DNA of 64,000 bases from Skeletonema marinoi (GCA_030544225.1 CM060485.1:4154001-4218000); one strand, 5' to 3'. Shown: positions 1-10,457, counted from the first letter of the stretch. The notes: generated by a model not told the origin, from the sequence alone. Translations and numbers: made by a program.

Positions 1-10
1 TGACATATCA

Positions 11-1102
11 ATGTACAGTCATCTTGGGAAACTGTTTAGAAAAGAGAATCTTTTGAACATGGATGCGGATGCACCTGCAAGCGAATCAGTTGAAGATGTG
101 GAGACTTATGTGAATACTACCCTGTCAGAACTTGGAATTAGTCGTATCATCTCCTCATTCATTGTTGATGAAATGAAAACTGTTACCTTCCAACGTGTCA
201 TGGGACGCATTAGAAAGTGCAGTGCTGCTAATCGAATGCAATTTGTTGCAAGCCAAATTCCAATGAAGTGTACCTTGTCGACGCTCTCAGGGCCCACGAG
301 GTCAATGATCGAAGAGCTGTCAAAGACTCTTGGACAGAGGCATGAAGTAGTGTTTACAAAATTGCAGAACATTAGGCAATCTCAGGTCCGACAACAATTA
401 GGAGCCATATACCGAAAAGCTGGTGGTGAAGGAGGGAGAGGCCGTAATGCTGTTGTTAGTCATTCCGACTTTGCAAGATATCTCACTGTCTCTGGACTGG
501 ATGAAGATGCTGCAATAGACACCGTGAAAGCTGCATCACTAAATCAGGAGAGTATTGCTCTTCGACATCGACTGGCAAAGGTTTACAATAATGCTGAAAG
601 CAAACAAGGTGGTAGTGGTGATGATGCACTCGAAAGCGATGATGATTTCAAAGAGTACTGCAAGATCTCTGGTCTTGGTAGGGACGATGCAATTGAGAGA
701 TTGTCCGAGGTTGCCAGGGGTTACTGCGAAACCTTCTGGGCAAAATTCAATGACCTAAAAGTCTATCGTGCTACATACCCAAGAGATGTCGTAACTGTAG
801 AAGGAAAATGCATTCTTATTGTTGACGCACGTAAAAGCAAAGAGAAATATGCTACTCTCCATCATTGGGTGATGTCAATGAACGGTTATGATAACAAATT
901 CAGTAAAACAGGTAATAGGTACGGATTCTGTGCATACAAACATATGGGATCTGTGGAGCAGATTGCATTAGCTGGGCTTGATGTTTGTTTTGATCCTGAC
1001 ACAATGAAGAAAGCAATGGATACACGTATAGGTAATAGGTTGATGGAGACTCAAGATAATTATGACAAAAAGAGTGAAATCATGAGCTGGGGATGGAGGT
1101 GA
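11..1102 (+). CDS. Uncharacterised protein, possibly cut at its 5' end by the window edge
   Basis: I do not recognise this protein. The reading frame is already open at base 2, so the methionine at 11 may be internal. From that methionine the product is 363 residues. It has no obvious membrane span or signal peptide. The middle contains two copies of a module of about 50 residues, one near residues 120-170 and one near 185-235. Each runs from an Arg-rich helix through an acidic or glycine linker to an S-x-S/D-DF-x-x-Y segment and then SGL followed by D-A-I. The C-terminal third is richer in aromatic residues and includes a hydrophobic strand, KCILIVDARK. The next gene on the same strand starts only 125 bp downstream. 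Function unknown; a two-copy helical or EF-hand-like adaptor is only a guess. Confidence 0.6.
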   Translation: MYSHLGKLFRKENLLNMDADAPASESVEDVETYVNTTLSELGISRIISSFIVDEMKTVTFQRVMGRIRKCSAANRMQFVASQIPMKCTLSTLSGPTRSMIEELSKTLGQRHEVVFTKLQNIRQSQVRQQLGAIYRKAGGEGGRGRNAVVSHSDFARYLTVSGLDEDAAIDTVKAASLNQESIALRHRLAKVYNNAESKQGGSGDDALESDDDFKEYCKISGLGRDDAIERLSEVARGYCETFWAKFNDLKVYRATYPRDVVTVEGKCILIVDARKSKEKYATLHHWVMSMNGYDNKFSKTGNRYGFCAYKHMGSVEQIALAGLDVCFDPDTMKKAMDTRIGNRLMETQDNYDKKSEIMSWGWR

Positions 1103-1226
1103 TTTAGATTGGTAGACAATGTATTCGTATTCATATTCATATTTATAGCTTGTTGCTATTGATAATTTTTAAATATTTTTCAAGCACAATCATTCTCATT
1201 ATTTTCTCTCACATTGATTTGACATC

Positions 1227-2086
1227 ATGAGATCGATTCAACAACAGAATGCGTCTTTGTTTGCAGTTTTGATAGCGCTCATCTTTCTGTTCAATCTCCC
1301 TCTGTGTAATGCTGCTGTAAGTTAGTCGTTTCAATTAGTTGTCTCTTCACTGAGTCGAGTCGTAGTAGAATTGTTCTTTCTCACCAATGCTCATTGTCAT
1401 TGTTGCTATAGTGGACCAGCTACAACGAAACTCGTCGTCGTCTCGCAGGGAATGCATCAATTCTATTCATGACACTCTGTGCAATGTTGATCCAGAGCCG
1501 AGATAACCCAAGGTTAGCTCCTCCTGCCGAACTCAATGGAGTTTCCGTGCGAGCTCGAAGGGATGGTAATCATCTTGTTTTTCTCGTGAAAGGATTTTCC
1601 ATTATGGGAGCGTACATGTACACGAGAGAGGCAATTCGTCGCAGTGTGTTTTCTGCTGCTTCATTGTTATTGGATCGTACTACATCATGTGGCATGCACG
1701 AACATCGTTGGAGTGACTCATTTGACATCACCAGTACTCCTAGAAAGGGCGAGATTTTGAATGACACCAACTCGATCATCGCTCTCGCTCATCAAAATGT
1801 TGATCGTCTTGAACGCAATGTGGTTCAAAGCATACCTGGATATTCTGGTTCAGCAGGTCGTGCGAATAATAAAGCATACAAGTTGGCGAACACTCCAGGT
1901 TTCTATATAGACAACATCAGGTACAATTCAGCTCGTCAAGTCCGGCCAATTATTGGAAAAGACTCTGCAGTTGTTCGAGCCTTCCTCAATGACTTGAGGC
2001 AGCGATTCAGGGAACTAAGGTCAAGTCAACCAGTCGAAGGGACCTTGAATGAAGTCACAGTGATTTGCAAGCTCGAGAGTATGTAA
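1227..2086 (+). CDS. Secreted protein of unknown function, two exons
   Basis: Exons join(1227..1316,1412..2086) give 254 residues. The intron (1317-1411) starts GTAAGT and ends ATAG, and joining it keeps the frame. Exon 1 encodes a textbook signal peptide: MRSIQQQNASLF followed by a hydrophobic core (AVLIALIFLFNLPL) and the small residues CNAA. Without this exon the frame would start at an internal methionine at 1469. The mature part is basic and has a YNETRRRLAGN stretch with an N-glycosylation sequon, and only a few cysteines. No family is recognised. Secretion or entry to the endomembrane system is inferred from the signal peptide alone. Confidence 0.6.
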
Positions 2087-2128
2087 TGCTACTCTAAGGA
2101 TGATTTTTATCTCATTTTCTAAAGCGCG

Positions 2129-2257
2129 TCCCAACCATTATGCCAATCTTGCATTCCCTTGGCAACAGCCTCGGAAGTCCACTCGCGGTGAGTATTGGTT
2201 GCTAAAGCAGCGAAGCTGCTGCTCCCAACCATTATGCCAATCTTGCATTCCCTTGGC
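2129..2257. repeat. 35-bp direct repeat, copies 94 bp apart
   Basis: The same 35 bases occur at 2129-2163 and 2223-2257, separated by 59 bp. Both lie in the 3' part of the minus-strand gene that follows. The copy nearer its 5' end encodes AKGMQDWHNGW; the second copy is read in another frame just before the stop. This is a local tandem duplication that has probably altered the C-terminus of the protein. Confidence 0.85.
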
Positions 2258-2938
2258 GCGTCGCCCAGCTTCCTGAACCTCCCTCCTCTCTAACTCAATC
2301 TGGAAACCGTAATGAAATTCAACAAGAAGAGTTTGCTTAAATCTGTTAGCCATCTTTTTCGTCAGCTCGTTGTTGCCAGGCCGAATAGTATGCCACCACC
2401 ATGGCAGCGCTATTGTTACATGCATATCTTCTTTTGGGATAATGTTAAGGTCGGGTATCCAAGCTGAGAGGGAGTCTATATCGCTCGAGTACTGAAGAGG
2501 GGCCAACACCAGTCGCCTTGCATTAGATAGCAATTTTTGAGTAATTTCATCACACATACAAACTATTGTTCTGTGGCTCTGATTGCCCTTGTTCCAATAA
2601 GATAGCGTCCTGTCAATTTCTTTTTTACGCAATTTTTTCAGTCGAGATGGGTACACCCCCAGAACGAGAGACTTGTGATGAGCCTCTCTCATCTTGAGAT
2701 AATAGCTAGTTGTTCTTCTTTTATTTGCCTCTTCCACGGTCGTTTCTGGATCGAGGATTAGGCTGCTAAAGTGATTGATTACAGAGTGGGTGGTTTCTTG
2801 ATTCTGTTCTTTATCGGTTTCGAGCCATCGTGATCGTCGCAACCTATTAGCATACCAACCCAAACCGATGGCCAACGCAAAGGATAGCGATGCTCCGATA
2901 GACACTGCTTGCCTCAGGTGACTGCCGCGAGTTGCCAT
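2138..2938 (-). CDS. Membrane-anchored protein, weakly 2H-phosphoesterase-like
   Basis: The 266-residue product has one N-terminal membrane span (about residues 11-29, AVSIGASLSFALAIGLGWY) followed by RLRRSR, which suggests an N-terminal anchor with the bulk on the other side. A basic helical region (YPSRLKKLRKKEIDR) precedes KEDMHVTIALPWWWH near residue 170. HVT-plus-hydrophobics is the form of an H-x-T/S motif of 2H phosphoesterases, but I see no clear second H-x-T. The C-terminus is disturbed by the 94-bp duplication at 2129-2257, so the ancestral end may have differed. The gene is divergent from the methyltransferase at 3195, with a 256-bp shared upstream region. Family call is weak. Confidence 0.5.
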   Translation of the reverse strand: MATRGSHLRQAVSIGASLSFALAIGLGWYANRLRRSRWLETDKEQNQETTHSVINHFSSLILDPETTVEEANKRRTTSYYLKMREAHHKSLVLGVYPSRLKKLRKKEIDRTLSYWNKGNQSHRTIVCMCDEITQKLLSNARRLVLAPLQYSSDIDSLSAWIPDLNIIPKEDMHVTIALPWWWHTIRPGNNELTKKMANRFKQTLLVEFHYGFQIELERREVQEAGRRAKGMQDWHNGWEQQLRCFSNQYSPRVDFRGCCQGNARLA

Positions 2939-3194
2939 GCTGATATTATGGATATTATAATCTTGACTGCCGCCGCTACAATACTGCCGATGAAGGGAAC
3001 TTGAAACTTCTTGATGCTCTCACTGTCACTGTCACTGTCCACTGTCACCATCGATGTCACACTTCCTCCGTGACACACTGACTGTTGGCGCAAAAAATTG
3101 GCACTAATCCATCACCACCCCAATTGCCTACTTATTCAAGGTGGCAGCGGAACTAAACTACATCTACTCCTATTTTTAGACCGACCATACCAAC

Positions 3195-4043
3195 ATGGAC
3201 TGCTTTGGGGATTCATCATCTGACGAGGAGGAAGTCGTCCTTCAAAGAGATGAATCATGTGGAGTATGTTCCTTTCACAGCAACACTGAAGAATCTTTAC
3301 TTACGCATGTACGCAATACTCCCGATCTGAAAGGAGCAAATGATGTTTTGATGGCGGTTGACGCCTTTTGCATGTCGAGACATTGGATGATGCATGTAGG
3401 TCCAGAAAAGGGTTTACTGCTGAAACAGATATTGCATGATGCTATTAATGCAAAGGCATCTGCAGGTGTCAATAAAACAAATTTTGTGGCTGTAGAGCTT
3501 GGCACATATTGTGGATATGCATCAATTTTGCTGGCGAACGAGTTTCGTCAAGCATCAATTTCTCTAAATTGTCACTGGTACACAGCAGAAATAGAGAGAT
3601 CGTATGCTGCTATTGCAAAAGACATGATTCAGCTAAGTGGAATGGATGATTTAGTTTCCGTGCATCAAATTACATTTGATGGGCATGACACCAACGTTGT
3701 TGAAGTGATAAGTGGTGCACTAAAAAGCGAAGAGCGTGCTGAAGTGAAACCGATGATTGACTTCCTATTCATCGATCATGACAAGGATGCATACAAATCT
3801 GATCTATGCAAGTTTGAAGCATCTGGATTGATAGGCAAAGGAACAAAAGTGGTTGCAGACAACGTCATATTTGCACAAATACAAGATTACATTGAGTATG
3901 TTCAAGGGAGGCAAAAGGAAGGCATTGTGCAGACAAACACTCTTCCTTGCCGTGTTGAATACTGCGGATTGAATGGCGACGAAACAGATGGACAACAGTA
4001 TCAGGATGGCATAGAAGTGACAGATTATCTGCAGGATCCATAG
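3195..4043 (+). CDS. Catechol-O-methyltransferase-like protein
   Basis: Single-exon gene of 282 residues. The core from about residue 55 onward is a COMT-type class I SAM methyltransferase. The SAM-binding glycine motif is ELGTYCGYAS (residues 101-110). IDHDKDAYKSD (193-203) matches the COMT metal-binding Asp and catalytic Lys, in the pattern DHxKD. ADNV (221-224) supplies the other Asp/Asn metal ligands. The enzyme family transfers a methyl group from SAM to a catechol hydroxyl with Mg2+. The first 45 residues are an acidic, Cys-containing extension (DSSSDEEEVV, CGVC). No targeting peptide or membrane span is seen, so a cytosolic location is likely. The natural substrate in a diatom is unknown. 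Confidence 0.85.
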   Translation: MDCFGDSSSDEEEVVLQRDESCGVCSFHSNTEESLLTHVRNTPDLKGANDVLMAVDAFCMSRHWMMHVGPEKGLLLKQILHDAINAKASAGVNKTNFVAVELGTYCGYASILLANEFRQASISLNCHWYTAEIERSYAAIAKDMIQLSGMDDLVSVHQITFDGHDTNVVEVISGALKSEERAEVKPMIDFLFIDHDKDAYKSDLCKFEASGLIGKGTKVVADNVIFAQIQDYIEYVQGRQKEGIVQTNTLPCRVEYCGLNGDETDGQQYQDGIEVTDYLQDP

Positions 4044-4089
4044 CTGGTAGATGTTCTTGCTTCATGCACCTGATTATCTTATGTAGATC

Positions 4090-6079
4090 TCAAACATTTA
4101 CTGATTTGCTCTTGTTACCCATACCCTCAAGAAATTTGTCACTGCCTTGTTCCAGCAGCTTCTCGCTCATGCCATCTACAGTCTCTTTCATTTTTAGTTG
4201 GTAGTCTTCCATCTTTTCTCTCAAATCGGAGCGGCTTGCACACAGAGATCTTACAGCCAATAACCCGGCATTCATTGCATTTCCTATTGCTACAGTGGCT
4301 ACTGGAACTCCTCGCGGCATCTGTACAATGCTCAAGAGTGAGTCTTGTCCGTTAAGAGTGGAAGTTTTGATTGGTACACCAACCACTGGTAGAGGAGTCA
4401 TTGCAGCAACCATTCCTGGCAAGTGAGCTGCTCCACCAGCACCCGCGATAATCACCTGAAGCCCACGTCCAGCAGCCGATTTCGAATACGTCATTAATTT
4501 CTCTGGTGTTCGATGTGCAGAAACAATATCAACTTCATATGGGATTCCAAAGTCTCTCAAAACGTTGACTGCATCCTGCATCGTGGGCAAATCGCTTTGA
4601 GATCCCATGATGACACCAACAAGAGGAGAGCTGCCAATCTTACCATCAGATGGGAGAACATCTTCGCTGATGCCTTCCACTCCCAACAGCTTGGCCAACG
4701 AAGCATCTAGCTCGCCATGAGAATCGGCAGTAATGTTAATGTGTCCCATTTTCCTTCCAGGTCGGTATCCTTTTCCATACCAATGAACCACCGAGCGAGG
4801 CATTGCCATTGCGGCATTTACGCTCTTCATTGTAGCTTCAATACCGCCAGTTGGAGCACCAAGCACATTGATCACTGGATATTGAAAAGATAAGATTAGT
4901 TGTGAACAGTTGACAATCGTGCATGTCAAAGACAAGCGGAAAACTTACTTGCAGATGCTCCAACAATTAGATTTGTATCTCCCAAAGGCAAACCACAGAC
5001 TGCACGTAGATGATTCTCAAATTGGGACACAGCACAAGCATCTTGTGTGTAATGACCAGTGTTGTGGGGCCTAGGTGCAACTTCATTCAAGAGTACATCC
5101 ATTCCTCCACCATCCTTGTGTGCCAAGAACAATTCAACGCCAAACACTCCAGTTGCACCATCTCCCAAAGAATCAATAGCCTTCATCGCGATCTCCTCAC
5201 ATCGATGACGAATATTTGCAGGAATATTACGAGCAGGAACAAGCACTACTCTGCAGATTGAATCGGTTTGAATAGCAGTAGTCGCGGGATACGCACGAGT
5301 TTCCCCAGTTGTAGAACGAACAACCATTACCGCAACTTCGCAATGAAAGTTAATCCACCCTTCTGCATATAGAGCGCCGTCGAGATCATCCTCTTTCAAA
5401 CCCAAATCTGATAACGCTCTCGAGATACTATATGGTAAAGTGTCTTTTAGAACGGCATTGCCGCGACCATCGTAAGCACCTTTCCTTCCTTTCAACATTA
5501 GTGGTAGACCAAACTGTTTTGCAGCACTGTGAATGGCATCAATGCTTGGAAGATTGACGTAAGGAGGCAATGGAATATTGTGTTCCGAAAAGTACTCCTA
5601 TCGTGGCATTTGTATTTGACGTAGACACAATCACATGAATTGGTTTATAAGAGACCTGTCAGAAGAACTTTATGTACAATCCAAATAGCACTTACCTTTT
5701 GCGCATATTTATCCTGAATGATCCCAATAACACGGCTCGACGGCTGAACGTTTACTCCCTCTTTCTCCAACTTTGCCAATCCACCAACCCCAACATGCTC
5801 AATCTCCATTGTTACCACATCACATCCTTTGCTCAACTCTCGCAGTTTGTCGTCATCGTAAAGTGCACCCTTCACAATCCTCGCCTCCCCGTCACCGCTT
5901 GCACCTCCTACAACTTGTGCTGAAGGACAAGCTCCTCCGCCGCCATCGAGAAATTTCATATCAATATTGAGGCGTGGTGCTTCTAATGCCATCATTCTAC
6001 CGAGTTGGCCACCGCCGACACATCCTACGCGAAATTTGAGTGGCTCTGTGGGCAGTTTCGAAGAATCTGATTCGCTCAT
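4090..6079 (-). CDS. ADE2: Phosphoribosylaminoimidazole carboxylase, PurK-PurE fusion
   Basis: Three exons, complement(join(4090..4874,4949..5597,5696..6079)), give 605 residues. Both introns have GTAAGT donors, and the second splits the codon of ASAMINVLG, which restores a typical PurK end. The N-terminal ATP-grasp PurK half starts [16 protein letters not shown] and carries [24 protein letters not shown]. The C-terminal PurE half (about residues 428-590) has [16 protein letters not shown] and [10 protein letters not shown]. Together they carboxylate AIR to CAIR in de novo purine synthesis. The fusion order is that of fungal and plant ADE2. No presequence is visible. It is convergent with the methyltransferase (46 bp between stops) and divergent from DRC4 (299 bp). 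Confidence 0.95.
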
Positions 6080-6277
6080 TGTTGGTATGGGAGTTGAAAA
6101 TTGTTAAGTGGCTGGTTTGGATGTACTGGAGTGTTTCTTTCATCAAGTGGCAAGATAGTATGATGTGATAGCAGTGATGAAAATGGCGTGATGTCGAAGA
6201 TTTAGTGGAGGAGATTGATGGATGAGGCCCGCCAAAAATTCCAGGTTGCGACTCTGGTGCTCGACTGAAAAGATTTT

Positions 6278-6310
6278 TGCATTGCATTGCATTTGCATTG
6301 CATTGCTTGC
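6278..6310. repeat. Short GCATT microsatellite
   Basis: Imperfect tandem run of the pentamer GCATT (about six units, one with an extra T) between the divergent PurK-PurE and DRC4 genes. It probably lies in the DRC4 5' leader. Confidence 0.7.
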
Positions 6311-6378
6311 CTTTATCTGGAATAGAACTTCCTTTGGAATGCAGATCTGAACAACCCAGAATCAACCCAGCACGCATC

Positions 6379-7713
6379 ATGACCAAAAAGTCCAAATCGA
6401 AAAAGAAGGCAAAGGAGGTCGACCCGAAGGAAAAGGAAAGGCTCGACTTGCTTGAAAGGGCGGTGGCCCTTCGAGGAGAAACAGAGAAGGAGAATGCGTT
6501 GGAGACTCAGTTTCAAGCGCAGTCAGAGTCACTGAAACAGTTTTGGGAGATTGAAAAGAAGCTTAGGGAGGACCGGCGACAGAAGCTGCGGGAGAAGGAA
6601 CATCGTCTGCAACAGACCGAAGACGAGCATATTGTGAATCTTTGTGAATACAAGCGTACGATAAAGCAGCTCTTGTTTTCCAATCAAGATGAGCTGTCAC
6701 AAAACGCAATACAATCGCTGCTGGATTATCAGTCTCGATCCAAAGAGTATCTGCGGGAGATGAATGCATTATTCGACGAATTGGGCATTGCTACGCGAAA
6801 CATGGAGCAAACGATTTCGTGGCATCAGAATTTGAAGAATTCTCTACATCATGATTGCAGTGAAGAAATCACAGCTGTGCGTGAGGATGCAAGCAGGGTG
6901 ATCGCAAGGCTGGCGACATACACTGGGAATCAGCTCAAGATGACGCATGCAGAGTTTGAGATGAAGTTAAAGAAGGAAATTCAACAACTCGAGATTCAAA
7001 ACGAAGTCGAGATAAAGGCTACGATAGACAAGAATAGAGAAAGCATGCAAAATATGAGGCAGCAGTCCAATGCTACAATAAACAGCAATTTAGATACCAT
7101 CACTGCTTTGACGAAGGAGCTCGTCATGCTTCGTGAACAGTATCGAAAAGATGTCCATGTCTTGCGAGAGCTGCAAGCTGATAACGAAGGAATCATGAGC
7201 CCATTAGAGACGAATAGTAATGATCTACAACGGCTTGGTTCAGACTTGGATGCATTTTACATGCAGAAAAGAGACCTTGAAACGCGAAGAAAGCAATTAA
7301 AGCAGGCTGAGGAGGAACTAAATGATATCAAGTGGGATCACGAAGTTTTGTTTCAACATCACGAGAGGTTAGAACAGGAATGCAAGGAATGCAAACTGAA
7401 ATATCAAGAGGCATTGTATTCTGCACAGCAGAAGTCCAATATGCAGAACATGAAATTAGAACGAAAGTTGGATCAGGTGAAGATAGAAGGTGAAAAGAGC
7501 TCTGCCGTATTATCTCAGATTCTAATCAAGGCAGATGTTGACCTTGATAGCGTAGATCAATCCATCGTTGTTGATGTAGTGGCTGACAAGAACAACAAGG
7601 TGAAGATGCTCAACGACGAGCTCTCACGCATCAAGGATGCTCATGCAACAATGAGGAAGCGCTATAGCTGTCTCGTGGCTAAGCATCTAGAAGGTAATAA
7701 ATCACAACGATAA
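6379..7713 (+). CDS. DRC4: Dynein regulatory complex subunit 4 (GAS8/DRC4-like)
   Basis: 444 residues, almost wholly coiled coil, with a Lys-rich start (MTKKSKSKKKAKE) like the MPPKKKGKKGK start of animal GAS8. This is why I chose the ATG at 6379 over non-ATG upstream frames. Family hallmarks are LKQFWEIEKKLREDRRQK near residue 60, the following KRTIKQLLF, and ELNDIKWDHEVLFQHHERL with NMKLERKLDQV in the second half. These match GAS8 segments such as ELKDLQWEHEVLEQR and LVLERKLQAL. DRC4 is a structural subunit of the nexin-dynein regulatory complex that links axonemal doublets. The length is close to, or slightly below, the usual 470-480. Its presence implies a motile flagellum, in diatoms the sperm. 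Confidence 0.85.
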   Translation: MTKKSKSKKKAKEVDPKEKERLDLLERAVALRGETEKENALETQFQAQSESLKQFWEIEKKLREDRRQKLREKEHRLQQTEDEHIVNLCEYKRTIKQLLFSNQDELSQNAIQSLLDYQSRSKEYLREMNALFDELGIATRNMEQTISWHQNLKNSLHHDCSEEITAVREDASRVIARLATYTGNQLKMTHAEFEMKLKKEIQQLEIQNEVEIKATIDKNRESMQNMRQQSNATINSNLDTITALTKELVMLREQYRKDVHVLRELQADNEGIMSPLETNSNDLQRLGSDLDAFYMQKRDLETRRKQLKQAEEELNDIKWDHEVLFQHHERLEQECKECKLKYQEALYSAQQKSNMQNMKLERKLDQVKIEGEKSSAVLSQILIKADVDLDSVDQSIVVDVVADKNNKVKMLNDELSRIKDAHATMRKRYSCLVAKHLEGNKSQR

Positions 7714-7800
7714 TCACTCGCCTCTAGTACTGTTGACAATACCTTTTATCTATAATACAATGCTAATGATCAGATATTAATAAGAAGTTGTGCTGGGCAA

Positions 7801-8484
7801 TTACGACGCTATCCGTTCCGTAACTGATGCAACCACAACACCCAACATCATGATTGCAGCTGTCACAAGCACAGGATTGTCACCAGAGTTCCACTTTGCC
7901 TTCTTCAAGATGGGTAGCGCCGGCTCTTTTTGCCTTCCTCCTTTGCTCTTATTGCTGTTTAGCCAATCTGAGAATAACCATCGCTCAAAGTCCCGACCAT
8001 CTCCAACATTGGGTTTGATCATCTCATCGTTGTTGTTGGTGCTTTCGTTGATTTGCTGTTCAGCGCCTTCTGCTATCATTGTTGCATTCAGTTCGATTCC
8101 GTCATCACCAATGCTGCTACTACCACTGAGATCATCCAAATAACCACGAACTTCCCCGCGACTCTTGGAAATGGCCAGCTTTGTTCTAGAAACAGGAACC
8201 ACTTCATTCGCCCATACAAATCCAGCAACGATGCAAAGCAACACAACTGATCCCATTCCTATCAGTAGAGATGAATCTGGTAGAACAGCCTCGAATACTT
8301 GCGGTGCAGTCGACGATGATGTTTGTTGTATTGCGACTGTGTCCCCAAAGTCGCTGCTGCTAATCAATTGTGCAGGTAATGAGACTGGCGAGAGAGCATC
8401 AATGATGTGCTCTGGTACAGCCTGCAAACGATGCCCGCCAGGAGGTAGCATAAACGCGGTAGGGGGGTTAAAGAGTTTCACCAT
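7801..8484 (-). CDS. Two-span membrane protein, possibly plastid
   Basis: 227 residues with two hydrophobic spans: about 71-91 (SSLLIGMGSVVLLCIVAGFVW) and near the C-terminus (VLVTAAIMMLGVVVASV). The loop between them has conserved-looking blocks: VVPVSRTKLAISKSRGEV, FERWLFSDWLN and LKKAKWNSGDNPV. I have the impression that the last block occurs in plant and algal chloroplast membrane proteins of unknown function, but cannot name the family. The N-terminus lacks a clear signal peptide, so plastid targeting is not proven. It is convergent with DRC4 (87 bp between stops). Confidence 0.6.
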   Translation of the reverse strand: MVKLFNPPTAFMLPPGGHRLQAVPEHIIDALSPVSLPAQLISSSDFGDTVAIQQTSSSTAPQVFEAVLPDSSLLIGMGSVVLLCIVAGFVWANEVVPVSRTKLAISKSRGEVRGYLDDLSGSSSIGDDGIELNATMIAEGAEQQINESTNNNDEMIKPNVGDGRDFERWLFSDWLNSNKSKGGRQKEPALPILKKAKWNSGDNPVLVTAAIMMLGVVVASVTERIAS

Positions 8485-8957
8485 TGTTCAAGGTTGTTGT
8501 TAGCAAAGTAGGAGGTATGGGAGCAATGTGTTCATGATCATATTATCATGAGCAAGCAGTGCAATGCAATGAGTCATCGAGCGAGCATCGCTGAGTGCAG
8601 TATTTGTGTCAATAATTGAAGTGGTAGATAGTTGTAGATCTTTCTACACTGTCTCACGCGCTCATCGATCAAACTTCTTGAAAACATCGAACGCATTACA
8701 ATATTCCAGATTATTCCTCCTCCTATCTGCAGGGTAATAGTGACATACTTAGCAGAGCAGCAGAGCAGCTAGCAGTACCAACCCATCAGTGAAGAAATCA
8801 GAAGCAACATTCTTCTAGAGAGGGCTTTGGGAGAGAGCACGCGAAGCAGCGACCATCGGTGACTGTAAACAAATTTGTGGTGGCTTATTTGTGGATACGA
8901 TAGATTCCTGCTGTTTGGCCTTTCACGAACAAAGAGACAGAACCAACAATCGGAAAC
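8485..8957. other. Intergenic region between divergent genes
   Basis: 473 bp separating the two-span membrane protein (minus) from the ACOT9-like gene (plus). I see no open frame of note, RNA gene or repeat. It presumably carries both promoters. Confidence 0.6.
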
Positions 8958-10394
8958 ATGATGATGATGAACAGAGCGATTCGATCTGTAGTTGCCTGCA
9001 ATCACCGTCGCCTAACAGCAAGCAGTGGCGGCATCGGCTCGCCTCGTAGTCGACTAATTCATCATTTATCACCGCAACTATCTGGCAAATCCGATAGCAA
9101 AATCAGCAGCGATATTGAGCACACGCCCGTTCAAACACTCAACAAAAGTCCAATTGTTCAGAAACTTTGGAAAACACGTGATGAAGCAAAGAGAAGAGTC
9201 ATGGGGAAACTAACAATGGGTGATGGAGAATACAGTGAGGTCTCTTTGGCAGCCGCAGAATTGATTGCAGAGGGTAGAAAAGGAGAATATGAACCACCTG
9301 CAAAGTTGGGAAAGCATCCGCGTGAATCCGAGGTTGGTATCATGTACGAGTTTAGTAAAGACCAATACTTACTTGAAACATATAGAAACCCTTACGGAGA
9401 GATGCGATTTGGAAAGATACTAGAGGATTTGGATGCTCTTGCAGGCAATATTGCATTCAACCACGTCGAAGGTAACCCTCTCATTGTTACTGCTGGTGTT
9501 GACAGGATTCGCCTTCGTAGACGACCCGATATCAATGCAAACCAATTCCTTTCAGGTAAAGTTACCTGGGTAGGATCCAGTTCCATGGAGATTCGAATGA
9601 AGATATCTGCAAACGAAGATGGCTCTGATGAGTGGTTGGAAGCATACTTTACTTTCGTGACGTTGCACCCAACCACAAAGAAGGCAATCAAAATATCACC
9701 ATTAATACCAGAAACTGATGAAGAACGAGTTCACTTTGAGTTGGGGGCAGTGAAAGCACAAGCGAAACGAGCTGCACGAAAGAACAAAATTCAAATTGGA
9801 CGACCCCTGTCTGACGAGTCGTTGAAGATCGATGCACGAGCAGCTCAATTATTGGAGCAAGCAGGCCCATTGCTCAAGATGCCTTCTTTGGCTGATCCAA
9901 ACACAATTCTAATGAATGAGACTGCCCAAGGAAATGCAATGGTGGCTCAACCACAAGCTCGAAACCTCCATGATAGAATCTTCGGAGGATTTTTGATGAG
10001 ACGAGCTTTTGAACTTGCATTCGCAACTGCGTACCTCTTTGGCGGAGACAAGCCTCGCTTCTTGGAAGTTGATGATATTAGCTTTGATAAACCTGTTGAT
10101 GTTGGCGATTTGCTAGTGTTCAAGAGCCGTGTACTGTACACTATGCCAGATGGAGGCAATCTAGGTCACTACGTAGACAAGCATGATGGATTACCGTTGG
10201 TGAATGTCGAGGTAGAAGTATGGGTGACGTGTCCTGAACAAAAGAAGGCTGAAGTATCGAACCATCTGTACTTTACTTTTGCACTTCCTGAGTCAAAGAC
10301 GTGCAAACTCGTGTTGCCTGCCAACATTGATCAAGCAAGACGGCAAGCAATTCGCATGCATGCAGATGAGATCCAGGCGGATCTGCGGCCGTAG
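8958..10394 (+). CDS. Acyl-CoA thioesterase, ACOT9-like, double hotdog
   Basis: 478 residues. The start MMMMNRAIRSVVACNHRRL is basic and free of acidic residues, like a mitochondrial presequence. Two hotdog domains follow. The first includes YRNPYGEMRFGKILEDLDAL and, further on, GNIAFNH. The second includes RNLHDRIFGGFLMRRAFELA, then ATAYLFGGDKP and VDDISFDKPVDVGDLLVFKS. The N-x-(H/G)...GGFLMR...A arrangement and the H-x-R-x-FGG spacing match the ACOT9/ACOT10 branch. The family hydrolyses acyl-CoAs to free acid and CoA in mitochondria. Single exon; convergent with CNOT11 (63 bp between stops). The substrate chain length cannot be read from sequence. Confidence 0.85.
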   Translation: MMMMNRAIRSVVACNHRRLTASSGGIGSPRSRLIHHLSPQLSGKSDSKISSDIEHTPVQTLNKSPIVQKLWKTRDEAKRRVMGKLTMGDGEYSEVSLAAAELIAEGRKGEYEPPAKLGKHPRESEVGIMYEFSKDQYLLETYRNPYGEMRFGKILEDLDALAGNIAFNHVEGNPLIVTAGVDRIRLRRRPDINANQFLSGKVTWVGSSSMEIRMKISANEDGSDEWLEAYFTFVTLHPTTKKAIKISPLIPETDEERVHFELGAVKAQAKRAARKNKIQIGRPLSDESLKIDARAAQLLEQAGPLLKMPSLADPNTILMNETAQGNAMVAQPQARNLHDRIFGGFLMRRAFELAFATAYLFGGDKPRFLEVDDISFDKPVDVGDLLVFKSRVLYTMPDGGNLGHYVDKHDGLPLVNVEVEVWVTCPEQKKAEVSNHLYFTFALPESKTCKLVLPANIDQARRQAIRMHADEIQADLRP

Positions 10395-10457
10395 AACATG
10401 CCATTGTAATATCCAAAGCCATCACTGCTACATTTATTATATATTGCAAACATTTGT

